In this document: positions 18,911-26,886 of the stretch, in pieces
Numbering within the stretch: position 1 is the stretch's first letter
Layout of the letters: the number at the start of each line of letters is the position of its first letter
Assembly: GCF_003002825.1 (NCBI RefSeq)
Contig: NZ_PVTE01000003.1
Coordinates: 186,001 to 250,000 of the forward strand
From: Spirosoma oryzae
Lineage (GTDB): Bacteria > Bacteroidota > Bacteroidia > Cytophagales > Spirosomataceae
Length of the DNA stretch: 64,000 nt
Direction: 5' to 3'
Position numbers and translations under genes: made by a program
The notes under the pieces: generated by a model
Database searches by the model: none
What the model saw: only the letters and a program-made list of their open reading frames with translations
What the model was told of the DNA's origin: nothing

Positions 18911-21001
18911 TTACTTCACCACCGGAAAGGCAACGACGCGTAACTTGGTACAGCCATACGGAATCAGCATCAGGCTGTCGACTTTCGGGCTGACGTCCCC
19001 CTGGTAGATCCCTTCGCGGGTCGAAACCGGCTGCCGGGCCACGCCTTCCACAATTTGCCAGCTGGGTATGGCCCGACCGGTCGTGCGAATTTCAATGGGC
19101 GCGTTAGTCTCGTTCCAGATGAACCGCCCCGGCATCGTTTTCTCGATTACCGTCGTTTGCTGCACCGGCGTTTTGACCACTGCCTGCGGCAGGCCGTAAT
19201 TCCACGCGCTTGCCGGCTTGTATTCGTAATAGATTCCCTCCGTCTTTTCCGTCTCCTTATTGACGTTGGCCTTTACGTTCAGCGCGTACACCAGCGGCCC
19301 CCGTTCGATCGCCCGCGAGTTGCGCGCCCAGTTGGTCGTCGTCACGGTCATGGGCAGTTTCAGCGTCAGCCTGTCGCCGGATTTCCAGGTACGCAGCAGC
19401 CGGATTACCTGTCCGCCTTTGTCGCTGCGAAGTTTCTGTCCGTTGAGCAGCACGGTCGCTTCGCGGCACCAGCCGGGAATGCGCAGGTCGAACGGAAACG
19501 TAGCCGGCTTGGTGAGTGAAATGGCAAAGTCGATCTGATCGGAGAACGGATAGTTCGTCATTTCCTGAATTGTCGCAACAGCGCCACCCGCCACCGGCAT
19601 CGTTATGGTATTGGGCGCGTACTCCAGAGCCGCGAGTCCCAGACTGGATGGTCCCGGACTGGATGGTTCCCGACTGGATGGTCCCCGACTGGATTGGCTT
19701 TTTGTAGCCCCAATCGCATACCAGAGGTGAGACGCGAATTTGGTCCAGCCCTGGTGCATATTGGCCGTGCAGCAGGTGTAGCCCGCGTACGGCCCAAATA
19801 CGTTGTTCATCCCCCGGCCGAAGGGCAGCGAAAAGTCGAACGTACCACGCGACACCTGCACCTGGTTGGCAATCTGAAAATACTGACGGCTGTTGTAATC
19901 GTCGGTGGTCTGCGTAGGCAGCGCATTGTACGTGATTCGCTCCAGGGCATCCATGTACAGCGGATCACCAGTGACGGCAATAGCCTGTTCGAGCGAAAAC
20001 ATTGTTTCTACAATCGCGCACAGCTCCACACCCTGCGTCGGTTCGTTACCGTGCAGGTCTTCGTCGCCCGAAAACATACCGTGGGGCAGCCCATGCAGCG
20101 TCATCAAATCCGTCCAGCCGGTTTTGAACGCGACCAACGCCTTCGGGTCGCACTGCCCCTGCACGACGGGCAGTTTCAGCCCCATCCCCACGTTGACGGC
20201 GTGGCGATCCATCCAGTGCTCCCCGTTTTGCTGCGCAGCCGCTTCCATCACCCAGTTACGGCCCGCGAAGTGCTGGGTCCAGGGTGTCGTCTGCTGGTTG
20301 ATGAGCCGGGCCAGTTCGAGCAGAAATTTGTCGCCAGTCTGATTGTAAAGCCAGTAGACGGTCATCAGGTTGTCACCCCCGCGTGCCGTCGACCATTCGC
20401 TGAATTGTCCAAGTGGCGCCTTCGTCAGGTTCGCCAGCTGGTAGCGGAAATAGCGGGTCATGAAGGGCACTACCCGCTTGTCGCCCGTAGCCTGGTAATA
20501 CTGCTGCAACACCTTGAGCATGACCATGCGCGGCCACCAGTCCTCACCCTGCAAACCCGCCACCACGGGCTTACCCGATTCGCGCTCATATTTCGACAGC
20601 GGTCCGAAATAACCCGACGGCCGCTGCCGATCGAGCGACCAGTCGACGTATTGTTTCACCTTGGCGATCAATGCTTTGTCGTCGAGCAGATACGCCAGTG
20701 GCAGCGCACCGTCGAGCCAGTAGGGCGTTTCTTCCCAGTTGTCGCCTTTACCACCCAGCCAGCCATTGTCGTTTTTCAGCTTCGGGTAGAACTCGTCCAG
20801 GTGACCGGTTGTCCCGTCGCGCATGATGGCAAGCTGATCGCGCAGCCAGCCTTCAGGCCGGATGCGTCCGAGCGGTACCTCCAGATAGCGAGCGGGTGCC
20901 AGTGGGGCGCGGCTGGCCACAGGACTGGTCGGTTGGCCAACAACAGCACCGACTGTAAGCAAGGTTGTCAGGGCCAGAAACAAGGCAGAAGTAGTACGCA
21001 T
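18911..21001 (-). CDS. GH127-type glycoside hydrolase (DUF1680 family)
   Basis: A 696-residue secreted enzyme with a signal peptide (MRTTSALFLALTTLLTVGAV). The (alpha/alpha)6 catalytic domain shows GDNWEETPYWLDGALPLAYL early on. The zinc/nucleophile site appears as ELC (E326, C328) and GYTCCTANMHQGW (C410, C411). These line up with E338, C340, C417 and C418 of the bifidobacterial beta-L-arabinofuranosidase HypBA1, where C417 is the nucleophile. A beta-sandwich tail follows. Arabinofuranosidase action on plant polymers is likely, but DUF1680 members vary. Residues about 436-454 are an in-frame tandem repeat insertion (GPSSR-like units). It probably heads the isomerase/dehydrogenase cluster. 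Confidence 0.85.
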   Translation of the reverse strand: MRTTSALFLALTTLLTVGAVVGQPTSPVASRAPLAPARYLEVPLGRIRPEGWLRDQLAIMRDGTTGHLDEFYPKLKNDNGWLGGKGDNWEETPYWLDGALPLAYLLDDKALIAKVKQYVDWSLDRQRPSGYFGPLSKYERESGKPVVAGLQGEDWWPRMVMLKVLQQYYQATGDKRVVPFMTRYFRYQLANLTKAPLGQFSEWSTARGGDNLMTVYWLYNQTGDKFLLELARLINQQTTPWTQHFAGRNWVMEAAAQQNGEHWMDRHAVNVGMGLKLPVVQGQCDPKALVAFKTGWTDLMTLHGLPHGMFSGDEDLHGNEPTQGVELCAIVETMFSLEQAIAVTGDPLYMDALERITYNALPTQTTDDYNSRQYFQIANQVQVSRGTFDFSLPFGRGMNNVFGPYAGYTCCTANMHQGWTKFASHLWYAIGATKSQSSRGPSSREPSSPGPSSLGLAALEYAPNTITMPVAGGAVATIQEMTNYPFSDQIDFAISLTKPATFPFDLRIPGWCREATVLLNGQKLRSDKGGQVIRLLRTWKSGDRLTLKLPMTVTTTNWARNSRAIERGPLVYALNVKANVNKETEKTEGIYYEYKPASAWNYGLPQAVVKTPVQQTTVIEKTMPGRFIWNETNAPIEIRTTGRAIPSWQIVEGVARQPVSTREGIYQGDVSPKVDSLMLIPYGCTKLRVVAFPVVK
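19641..19696 (-). repeat. In-frame 15-base tandem repeat inside the GH127 gene
   Basis: Three full 15-base units of AGACTGGATGGTCCC type (plus strand) at 19641-19655, 19656-19670 and 19671-19685, then a partial fourth. On the coding strand they encode GPSS(R/E/P). Units differ by one or two bases. Confidence 0.9.
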
Positions 21002-21090
21002 AGCAAGTAACGTCGACTCCGGTAAAGAGACCTGACTGACCGTTCTCTACTGCTGTCGACGTACTAGCAACCCCAGCCTTTTTCGTATCA

Positions 21091-21199
21091 AAACGGGCGA
21101 TTCGGTAGTTATACCGTTCGATCAACCCCTGCAAACGAATGCTTGTTGAATTATATGCAGCCCCGGCGGCAGCGCCCCAGCCGACCGAATCGCCCGTTT
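21091..21199. repeat. 16-bp perfect inverted repeat across a gene start
   Basis: AAACGGGCGATTCGGT at 21091-21106 is exactly complementary to ACCGAATCGCCCGTTT at 21184-21199. The right arm lies inside the first codons of the ORF at 21139. The spacer is 77 bases. The core AAACGGGCGA recurs in the terminator at 21483. Confidence 0.7.
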
Positions 21200-21453
21200 C
21201 CAACGCCGTCGGCGAACTCCCTGAACAGGAACCCAGCCTGTCGCCCGATCAGTTGCTGGGCAGCTTCGACTCGCGCGAAGAAGCAATCACATTCGCCAAA
21301 GAACAGCTTGCCGGCAATGGTCAGTCCCTGACCGACACGCAGTTGGGTATGTTCGACGAACACACCCACATCGAATGGCTGACGTTGACCACGACGCAAA
21401 ATGATGCAGCGACGCACACAACGTACTATCTCGTCACCGACGAGGGGTACTAA
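21139..21453 (+). CDS. Small acidic protein of unknown function
   Basis: A 104-residue ORF from ATG to TAA. The first 40 residues are Ala/Pro/Glu-rich and probably disordered. From about 40 on it looks folded: SPDQLLGSFDSREEAITFAK, then an amphipathic helix, then beta-like IEWLTLTTTQND and TTYYLVTDEGY at the end. The real start may be later, as the codons 16-21 overlap a 16-bp inverted repeat. A good intrinsic terminator follows 30 bases after the stop, which supports transcription. No family is recognised. Confidence 0.5.
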   Translation: MLVELYAAPAAAPQPTESPVSNAVGELPEQEPSLSPDQLLGSFDSREEAITFAKEQLAGNGQSLTDTQLGMFDEHTHIEWLTLTTTQNDAATHTTYYLVTDEGY

Positions 21454-21482
21454 CTAGTATCGGCGGTGTCTACGCTATAGCA

Positions 21483-21514
21483 AAAACGGGCGACCTTGAC
21501 TGGTCGCCCGTTTT
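21483..21514 (+). terminator. Intrinsic terminator
   Basis: A 13-bp perfect stem (AAAACGGGCGACC / GGTCGCCCGTTTT) with a 6-base loop, ending in TTTTG. It closes the small gene at 21139-21453. The stem starts with A's, so it could also work from the other strand. Confidence 0.8.
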
Positions 21515-21569
21515 GTTGCTTATTGTAGCTTTTGATAAGCCTTTTTAATCATTCAAATACCCCGCCTGT

Positions 21570-21839
21570 ATGCGAACACGACGCGTTACTAGCTACTTAC
21601 TTTTGGGATTGGTAGTGGCCGCTTGTCCAACACCAAGTGCTTCGGCACAGAACAGATCAGCCGATTCGTTAGACGTACGTTCAGCTAACGAACTCGTTGC
21701 TGAGATGGCGAGACTGATTCGAAAAAAGGCCAACTTCCGTGGAGCTACCCTGCCTGACGTGTGTTATCGATTGGCTTATTACCAACAGAACAAAACCTTT
21801 CGAACTTTCCAGTCGGATGCCTTGCTTAAATATTCCTAA
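21570..21839 (+). CDS. Small secreted protein of unknown function
   Basis: An 89-residue ORF with a lipoprotein- or Sec-like N-terminus (MRTRRVTSYLLLGLVVAACP, then SASAQ). The short mature part (RSANELVAEMARLIRKKANF) is helical and ends soon after a YRLAYYQQNKTF segment. It may be a whole small protein or the surviving start of a longer one. The DNA after the stop becomes AT-rich. No family recognised. The convergent gene at 21947 follows. Confidence 0.4.
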   Translation: MRTRRVTSYLLLGLVVAACPTPSASAQNRSADSLDVRSANELVAEMARLIRKKANFRGATLPDVCYRLAYYQQNKTFRTFQSDALLKYS

Positions 21840-21946
21840 AAATCTACAGCGAAACCGTTGCGGACTTGATGGTACTTACCATCTTTTTCATATGGCAGAC
21901 CATTACCCACAAAGCCAAACAGGTATCGTATCAACAGTTAGTTATT

Positions 21947-22753
21947 CTAATCAACAATCTTAAAGCTTAACCAAGCCTCATTATCCGCATATTCGCTATT
22001 CATTGCTTCTCTAAATTGGTCGTATGAAATTATTAAATCCCGCATAGAACTAACTAATTTTCGCTTGCGATCTTTATCGGCATTTGTAACATCTACGCTT
22101 TCATTCAAAATTTCCATTTTTGTTATGAAGCTTGACGAATATTGTTTATCATTCCATTTTCTCTTCGAAACCCAATACAGTGCGGCTTGCCTACAGAAGG
22201 CTAACAGCAACGTATCTTCTTTATTGTCAATCGTTTCATACAGCGCACTGCTTTTTGTATTTAACTCCCAATTGATAGCCTGCCTGTTAACATAAACTCT
22301 GTTAAAGAATTGGGCACACATAACATGATAAACTGATCTGTTGATGTTGGTTTTAGTTCTATTCCACCCATCGACACGTATTCCTTTAGAAACGAGATAA
22401 AAAGCGACAGCATCAGTAAAGTTCCTGATAAAATTTGCGTCATTCATCAGGATTTCATGGTAACGCGCATTCGCATCGTCAACACTCATTCCAGCAAACA
22501 GCGTATCGCTTATTTTTGTACTAATACCCTCATTGAGAATATAATCCAGATACGGCTGATTATATTTAGTTAAGTCATGGAGTGGGCTATTACTAGCTAG
22601 TGTATTTATCGCAGGCAATTTGAAATTGTTGGTTATTGCTTTAATCTCATAAATTTTCCGAATTTGATCGTGAATGTTAGCAACCGTCCAATGTTGAGAA
22701 AAGGCAGTAAACGGCATCAGCAAACATTGCAATGCAAAAATTATCGTTTTCAT
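21947..22753 (-). CDS. AT-rich secreted protein of unknown function
   Basis: A 268-residue protein with a signal peptide (MKTIIFALQCLLMPFTAFSQ, then H). The mature chain is largely helical, rich in Asn, Lys, Ile and Tyr (ITNNFKLPAINTL, NARYHEILMNDANFIRNF, YHVMCAQFFNRVYVN). No motif points to an enzyme. Codons use A/T at third positions far more than any neighbour in the window, so this gene was probably acquired from another source. It stands alone between a convergent small gene and the reductase-like gene. Function is unknown. Confidence 0.65.
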   Translation of the reverse strand: MKTIIFALQCLLMPFTAFSQHWTVANIHDQIRKIYEIKAITNNFKLPAINTLASNSPLHDLTKYNQPYLDYILNEGISTKISDTLFAGMSVDDANARYHEILMNDANFIRNFTDAVAFYLVSKGIRVDGWNRTKTNINRSVYHVMCAQFFNRVYVNRQAINWELNTKSSALYETIDNKEDTLLLAFCRQAALYWVSKRKWNDKQYSSSFITKMEILNESVDVTNADKDRKRKLVSSMRDLIISYDQFREAMNSEYADNEAWLSFKIVD

Positions 22754-22858
22754 AATTCATTTTTCATTTACAAGTTTGTAGCCGTATGAGTATATGGTTC
22801 AGCGACTACCGTGCGGTTCCTGTCGGGAATTAGATCAATCTGTACATCTGAAGCATCT

Positions 22859-23830
22859 TCAGCCCTGACCCTCAACCGGCACACTATAATCTTTGGCCGA
22901 CGTCCGGACGCCTTTTTCCCGCAGCATCTCCCCTACTTTCGTGGTTATATAGATGGAGGCTTCGATCTCCGCTTTGCGAATCGCCACGCTTTCGATATTG
23001 AAGCCGAACGGGATCGCACGCTCCATACAGAAGGTCGTCAGGTTCGACGCTATATCGAGACACAACTGCACCGATTTTTCCAGCATATCTGCCGACGTTT
23101 TAAGCTCTTCTTTCAAGGCTTCCGGCACATGAATGCCCAGCCATTCCATGAAATGAAGCGTCTTTTCCGAGCCGCAGGCAGTAAGCGTGAAAATAATTGT
23201 CGGCGGGGCCGTTTGCTGTTTGTCGCAACGGAGCGCCAGGTCGTCGATCACCTGCCGGGCGTAGTCGATGTTAAAGACACACTGGGAGATGAAGTACGAT
23301 ACGCCACAGTTCATCTTATCCAGTATGCGGCTATCCTCGTCGTTCAGCACGTTGTGTCGTTCCGGGATGGTTACCGCGCCAACGACCGATGTTTCCTGGT
23401 GGCGACTCCAGAGCTGGTAAGCCTGGGCAAGCGTCGTTTTCACTGGATAGTCAGGGGCTGGGACGCCCACAAAAACGGGATAAAAACGGTGCTGATGGAG
23501 TTGGTCCAGCCAATCGGATAGCTCTTCGGGGGGAAATTTACCGGCAGGACGATAAATCAGCTTGGGAATCGCCAACGCAGTCAGGTAGCCGGAGGCAAAC
23601 ACAAACGGATCGAGGGCTGGCAAAAAAGGAAAGGGCCTTTCCTCGGTAGTGCGGGCCGATTCATCCTGCACGTCATAGACCACGAGCGCATCGATATCAA
23701 GGCTAGTCAGCCGCTCCAGGGTATTTTGAGCAATCTCGGCTACCCGTTCCGGTTGGGTGCTGGCTTTCGGCGGAGTAATGCCGTACAAGAGTATACCGGA
23801 TTGTGCGGATTTAATTTTCTCCAGAAACAT
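22859..23830 (-). CDS. Divergent methylenetetrahydrofolate reductase homologue
   Basis: A 323-residue TIM-barrel protein of the MTHFR family, close in length to bacterial MetF. Recognisable blocks are LLYGITPPKAS, DALVVYDVQDESART, SYFISQCVFNIDYARQVIDD (matching the FITQ.FFD region) and GIHVPEALKEEL (the xGVPVP segment). In MetF the first block is FEFFPP with a catalytic Glu (E28 in E. coli). Here the aligned residue is Gly (YGITPP), so normal reduction of methylene-THF is doubtful. The C-terminal region is shifted to helical sequence ending DYSVPVEGQG. It has no operon partner. It may use a different folate or act as an accessory protein. Confidence 0.7.
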   Translation of the reverse strand: MFLEKIKSAQSGILLYGITPPKASTQPERVAEIAQNTLERLTSLDIDALVVYDVQDESARTTEERPFPFLPALDPFVFASGYLTALAIPKLIYRPAGKFPPEELSDWLDQLHQHRFYPVFVGVPAPDYPVKTTLAQAYQLWSRHQETSVVGAVTIPERHNVLNDEDSRILDKMNCGVSYFISQCVFNIDYARQVIDDLALRCDKQQTAPPTIIFTLTACGSEKTLHFMEWLGIHVPEALKEELKTSADMLEKSVQLCLDIASNLTTFCMERAIPFGFNIESVAIRKAEIEASIYITTKVGEMLREKGVRTSAKDYSVPVEGQG

Positions 23831-23917
23831 TGTCAGGTGATTGAATTATACATGGCGGGCGACTACCCAAAACCGGAAGCAGCCAGGACGCTTTCTATAC
23901 TGAAGCGGTAAAACTAG

Positions 23918-24037
23918 TCATAACCTGAACCGGACAGGCATCCTGACCACGGAGATTTTTCGTCCGGTCTTCTTCCTGCCCATCCCCGTCAGGGCAATCA
24001 CCGTGACCCTCTGCTCCCAGGGATACACCTGACAGGT
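23918..24037 (-). pseudogene. Decayed response-regulator receiver fragment
   Basis: The minus strand from 24037 reads PWEQRVTVIALTGMG, then, after a one-base deletion at about 23978, QEEDRTKNLRGQDA. Joined, this is the C-terminal half of a receiver domain as found in hybrid kinases (PWG..V.VIALTG.GQEEDR.KS..AG). The start of the domain, the phospho-acceptor Asp and the C-terminal Lys-Pro motif are all missing. A stop lies just upstream of the fragment. It lies between the reductase-like gene and a GAF/PAS kinase gene of opposite orientation. Confidence 0.6.
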
Positions 24038-24174
24038 TCGGGTATTTTACAACCCTTCAGCCCGTACAGCACTAACGGGGTGATTAATGTAGTACGTACA
24101 GTATTGACAGCCCGGTTAGTGAGTCCATCGACTTTAGCGTATTTTTACCAGCAAAACTGTAACCCGTACCCTGG

Positions 24175-26247
24175 ATGGACACACGTTCGTCGGACGAGGA
24201 GATCAAGCGCCTGGCAGCGCTGAATAGCTACGACATTCTAGATTCCTTACCCGAGAAAGACTACGAAGACATTACCTTGCTGGCGTCGCAGATCTGCGGT
24301 ACGCCGGTAGCCCTGATTAGTCTGGTCGATCAATCCCGGCAGTGGTTCAAATCCAACCGGGGTCTCTCCTTTCGGCAAACGCCCAGGGAGCAGTCGTTCT
24401 GTGCCCATAATCTACAGGCACTGAACAGCCCGCTGATTGTCGAAGATGCCCGGCAGGATGCGCGTTTTCAGGACAATCCGCTGGTGACCGACGCGCCGAA
24501 CATCGTTTTCTACGCGGGTGAACCCCTCGTTGACGAAGACGGGCAAACGCTCGGTTCGCTGTGCGTGATCGATTCGCAGGTGCGTCAGCTCGACGAAGGG
24601 CAACTGAGCGCGCTGAAGATCCTGGCCAAGCAGGTGGTTATCTTACTGTCCTACCGCCGGAAGACCCTCCAGGCCATCGCAGCGCAGCGGCAGCTGGCAG
24701 CCAGTGAAGCGCAGTATCGGCTACTGATCGAACAGTCGCCCATGGCCATGTGCCTGTTCGTGGGTCGGGACTTGCGCATCAACATTGCAAATGATCGGAT
24801 GGTGGGCTTTTGGGGACGGGGGCGCTCGGTAATGGGCAAGCCGCTTCAAGAAGCGGTTCCTGAATTGCAGGGGCAACCTTTCCTAGACATTCTGGACCAG
24901 GTATACACCACGGGCGTGCCCTACTCAGCCCGGGCGACGCCCGCTGATCTGCTCGTCGATGGGCAGCTAAAAACGTCCTACTTCGACTTTACATACCAGC
25001 CAATCCGGAACGCGCAGGATGAGGTGTACGCCATTCTGGAAGTAGCTACGGACGTGACCGACGAGGTGATCCTGCGTTCGCAGCTCCAGGAAACGCAACG
25101 GGCGCTGGAAAGCGCGGTGGCCCTAGCGCAACTGGGCATCTGGAAAGTCGACGTGGTCAACCAGACGGCTGAGTTTTCCCAATTGGTGCAGGACTGGGTA
25201 GGCAGCCCGGAGCCGCTGACACTGGCAAGCGCCGTCGCGGCCATCGAACCCGCCGACGTTCCCACATTCCAGGCGGCTTTCGCCAAAGCCCATATCGCCG
25301 GACTGGGGGGTGGGCTGGACGTGCAGTATCAGCTGCGCAATCAACAGACCGGCCAGGTCTACCTGCTCCACTCGAAGGGGCAGATGCAGTTCGATGCTGC
25401 CGGTAAAGCGGTGTCGCTCTACGGCTTCAGTCAGGACATTACCCAGCTCCACGCGGCCCAGCTCGCCCTGGAAACCAAGGTACGGGAGCGCACTGAAGAC
25501 TTACAGCGGGCAAATCTGGACTTGCAGCGTTCCAACGACAACCTCCAACAGTTCGCGTACGTGGCCAGCCACGACCTACAGGAGCCTTTACGTAAAATTC
25601 AGGCGTTCAGCGATTTGCTAACGACGCAGTATGCCAATCAACTGGACCAGTCGGCCAACGATCATCTCCAGCGCATCATGAATGCAGCGGCCCGGATGTC
25701 GGCGCTGATACGCGATCTGCTGGCCTATTCCCGTATCGCCACCCATCAACAGGTCTTCGGGCCGGTTTCACTGAACGCAGTTGTGGCGGACGTATTATTA
25801 ACCCTCGACTGGACGATTCAGCAGACCGGAACGCAGCTTACCCTCGCAGACCTGCCCACGGTCAACGGCGACGAAGCCCAACTAGCGCAGTTGTTTCAGA
25901 ACCTGCTGACCAACGCCATCAAGTTTGTCGAACCCGACCAGAAACCCTATGTGCAGGTGTCGTATGCCCACCGTTCCGTCAATGAACTGCCCGAAGACGT
26001 TCGGCCAACCGCCATCGTTCCGTTCTACCATCAAATCGACGTGACCGACAACGGTATTGGCTTCGATCCAAAATACCTGGACCGCATTTTTCAGGTATTT
26101 CAGCGACTGAACAACCGGAAAAATTATCCGGGTACGGGCGTAGGGCTAGCGATCTGTCGGCGGGTCATCGAAAACCACGGCGGGGGACTCAGCGCCCACA
26201 GTCAGCCGGGGCACGGCGCTACGTTCAGCGTGTATTTGCCAGCTTGA
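24175..26247 (+). CDS. GAF/PAS sensor histidine kinase
   Basis: A soluble 690-residue kinase. Residues about 20-165 are a GAF domain ([47 protein letters not shown]). Two PAS folds follow at about 175-300 and 305-425. A coiled coil ([20 protein letters not shown]) leads to the HisKA motif [12 protein letters not shown] with the phospho-acceptor H466. The HATPase domain has N-box LLTNAIKF, G1 DNGIGF and G2 GTGVGLAI. No transmembrane segment is present, so it senses a cytoplasmic signal. The receiver gene starts 50 bases downstream and is its likely partner. The overall form is like the phytochrome-type kinases of this phylum, but the chromophore Cys is not evident. Confidence 0.9.
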   Translation: MDTRSSDEEIKRLAALNSYDILDSLPEKDYEDITLLASQICGTPVALISLVDQSRQWFKSNRGLSFRQTPREQSFCAHNLQALNSPLIVEDARQDARFQDNPLVTDAPNIVFYAGEPLVDEDGQTLGSLCVIDSQVRQLDEGQLSALKILAKQVVILLSYRRKTLQAIAAQRQLAASEAQYRLLIEQSPMAMCLFVGRDLRINIANDRMVGFWGRGRSVMGKPLQEAVPELQGQPFLDILDQVYTTGVPYSARATPADLLVDGQLKTSYFDFTYQPIRNAQDEVYAILEVATDVTDEVILRSQLQETQRALESAVALAQLGIWKVDVVNQTAEFSQLVQDWVGSPEPLTLASAVAAIEPADVPTFQAAFAKAHIAGLGGGLDVQYQLRNQQTGQVYLLHSKGQMQFDAAGKAVSLYGFSQDITQLHAAQLALETKVRERTEDLQRANLDLQRSNDNLQQFAYVASHDLQEPLRKIQAFSDLLTTQYANQLDQSANDHLQRIMNAAARMSALIRDLLAYSRIATHQQVFGPVSLNAVVADVLLTLDWTIQQTGTQLTLADLPTVNGDEAQLAQLFQNLLTNAIKFVEPDQKPYVQVSYAHRSVNELPEDVRPTAIVPFYHQIDVTDNGIGFDPKYLDRIFQVFQRLNNRKNYPGTGVGLAICRRVIENHGGGLSAHSQPGHGATFSVYLPA

Positions 26248-26297
26248 TAGGACCGTGTCGCTCCTGATTCAACAATCCCTTTTTCCTACATCAATCA

Positions 26298-26747
26298 ATG
26301 GTTGATTCGCCCAAGCTTATTCCGTTTGATCTAATGCCGATCATTCACATCGAGAACGACGTTGACGATCAATGCCTGGTTGCAGAAGCGCTCAAGGCTT
26401 CGTCGATTCACAATCCGGTCCGCTACTTCGCCGACGGTCAGCAGGCGCTCCTCTATTTACAAACAACCGACGAGGTACCGCTGGTGATCCTGTGCGACGT
26501 AATCATGCCGGGCATGAGCGGTTTTGCGTTACGCGACCGGATCGACGCGGACCCGGTACTGCGGATGAAGGCCATTCCATTTGTTTATTTCTCGACCTGG
26601 GCCAATAAAGAACTCGTTGAACAGGCCTACCAGGGTACCATACAGGGGTATCACCTGAAAGGAAAAAGCTTCGCCGATCTCCAGGCTGAGCTTAGCCTGA
26701 TCGTGACCTACTGGAAGCATTGCCTGCACCCGCGCAGTTTTCAGTAG
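26298..26747 (+). CDS. Stand-alone response regulator receiver
   Basis: A 149-residue CheY-like protein of the RcpA/Rcp1 type that often follows phytochrome-like kinases. Acidic pocket residues are END-DD at about 16-20. The phospho-acceptor is D67 in VILCDVIMPGMSGF. The switch Ser/Thr is in YFSTW and the conserved Lys in HLKGKSF. No output domain is present, so it probably relays to another protein. It is the second gene of a two-gene operon with the kinase at 24175. Confidence 0.9.
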   Translation: MVDSPKLIPFDLMPIIHIENDVDDQCLVAEALKASSIHNPVRYFADGQQALLYLQTTDEVPLVILCDVIMPGMSGFALRDRIDADPVLRMKAIPFVYFSTWANKELVEQAYQGTIQGYHLKGKSFADLQAELSLIVTYWKHCLHPRSFQ

Positions 26748-26760
26748 ATCGTTTGTTTCC

Positions 26761-26844
26761 GGCAATAGGGTGTTAAGTTATAGTCTGCTCACCCCCCGCT
26801 CCCTGAAGGGGGTGTGGCCAGCCAGCACTTAACAACCTATTGCC
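26761..26844. repeat. Inverted repeat in convergent gap, with partial family C unit
   Basis: GGCAATAGGGTGTTAAGT at 26761-26778 matches the complement of ACTTAACAACCTATTGCC at 26827-26844 with one mismatch. The loop holds CACCCCCCGCTCCCTGAAGG, a family C half-copy, whose CACCCCC and GGGGGTG ends can pair. It may act as a two-way terminator between the receiver and pump genes. Confidence 0.6.
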
Positions 26845-26886
26845 AACATCCCTGCTACCGGGAACAGGCTGTTCATTTACAGTTCA

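Noticed and set aside
19694-21010. 438-codon plus-strand ORF opposite the GH127 gene
   Set aside because: It is antisense to an enzyme whose active-site residues are intact and has no signal or domain pattern.
23918-24082. Cobalamin- or TPP-riboswitch-like leader upstream of the reductase homologue
   Set aside because: Stems and short motif resemblances exist, but the conserved core is missing. The same DNA reads better as a frameshifted receiver-domain fragment on the minus strand.
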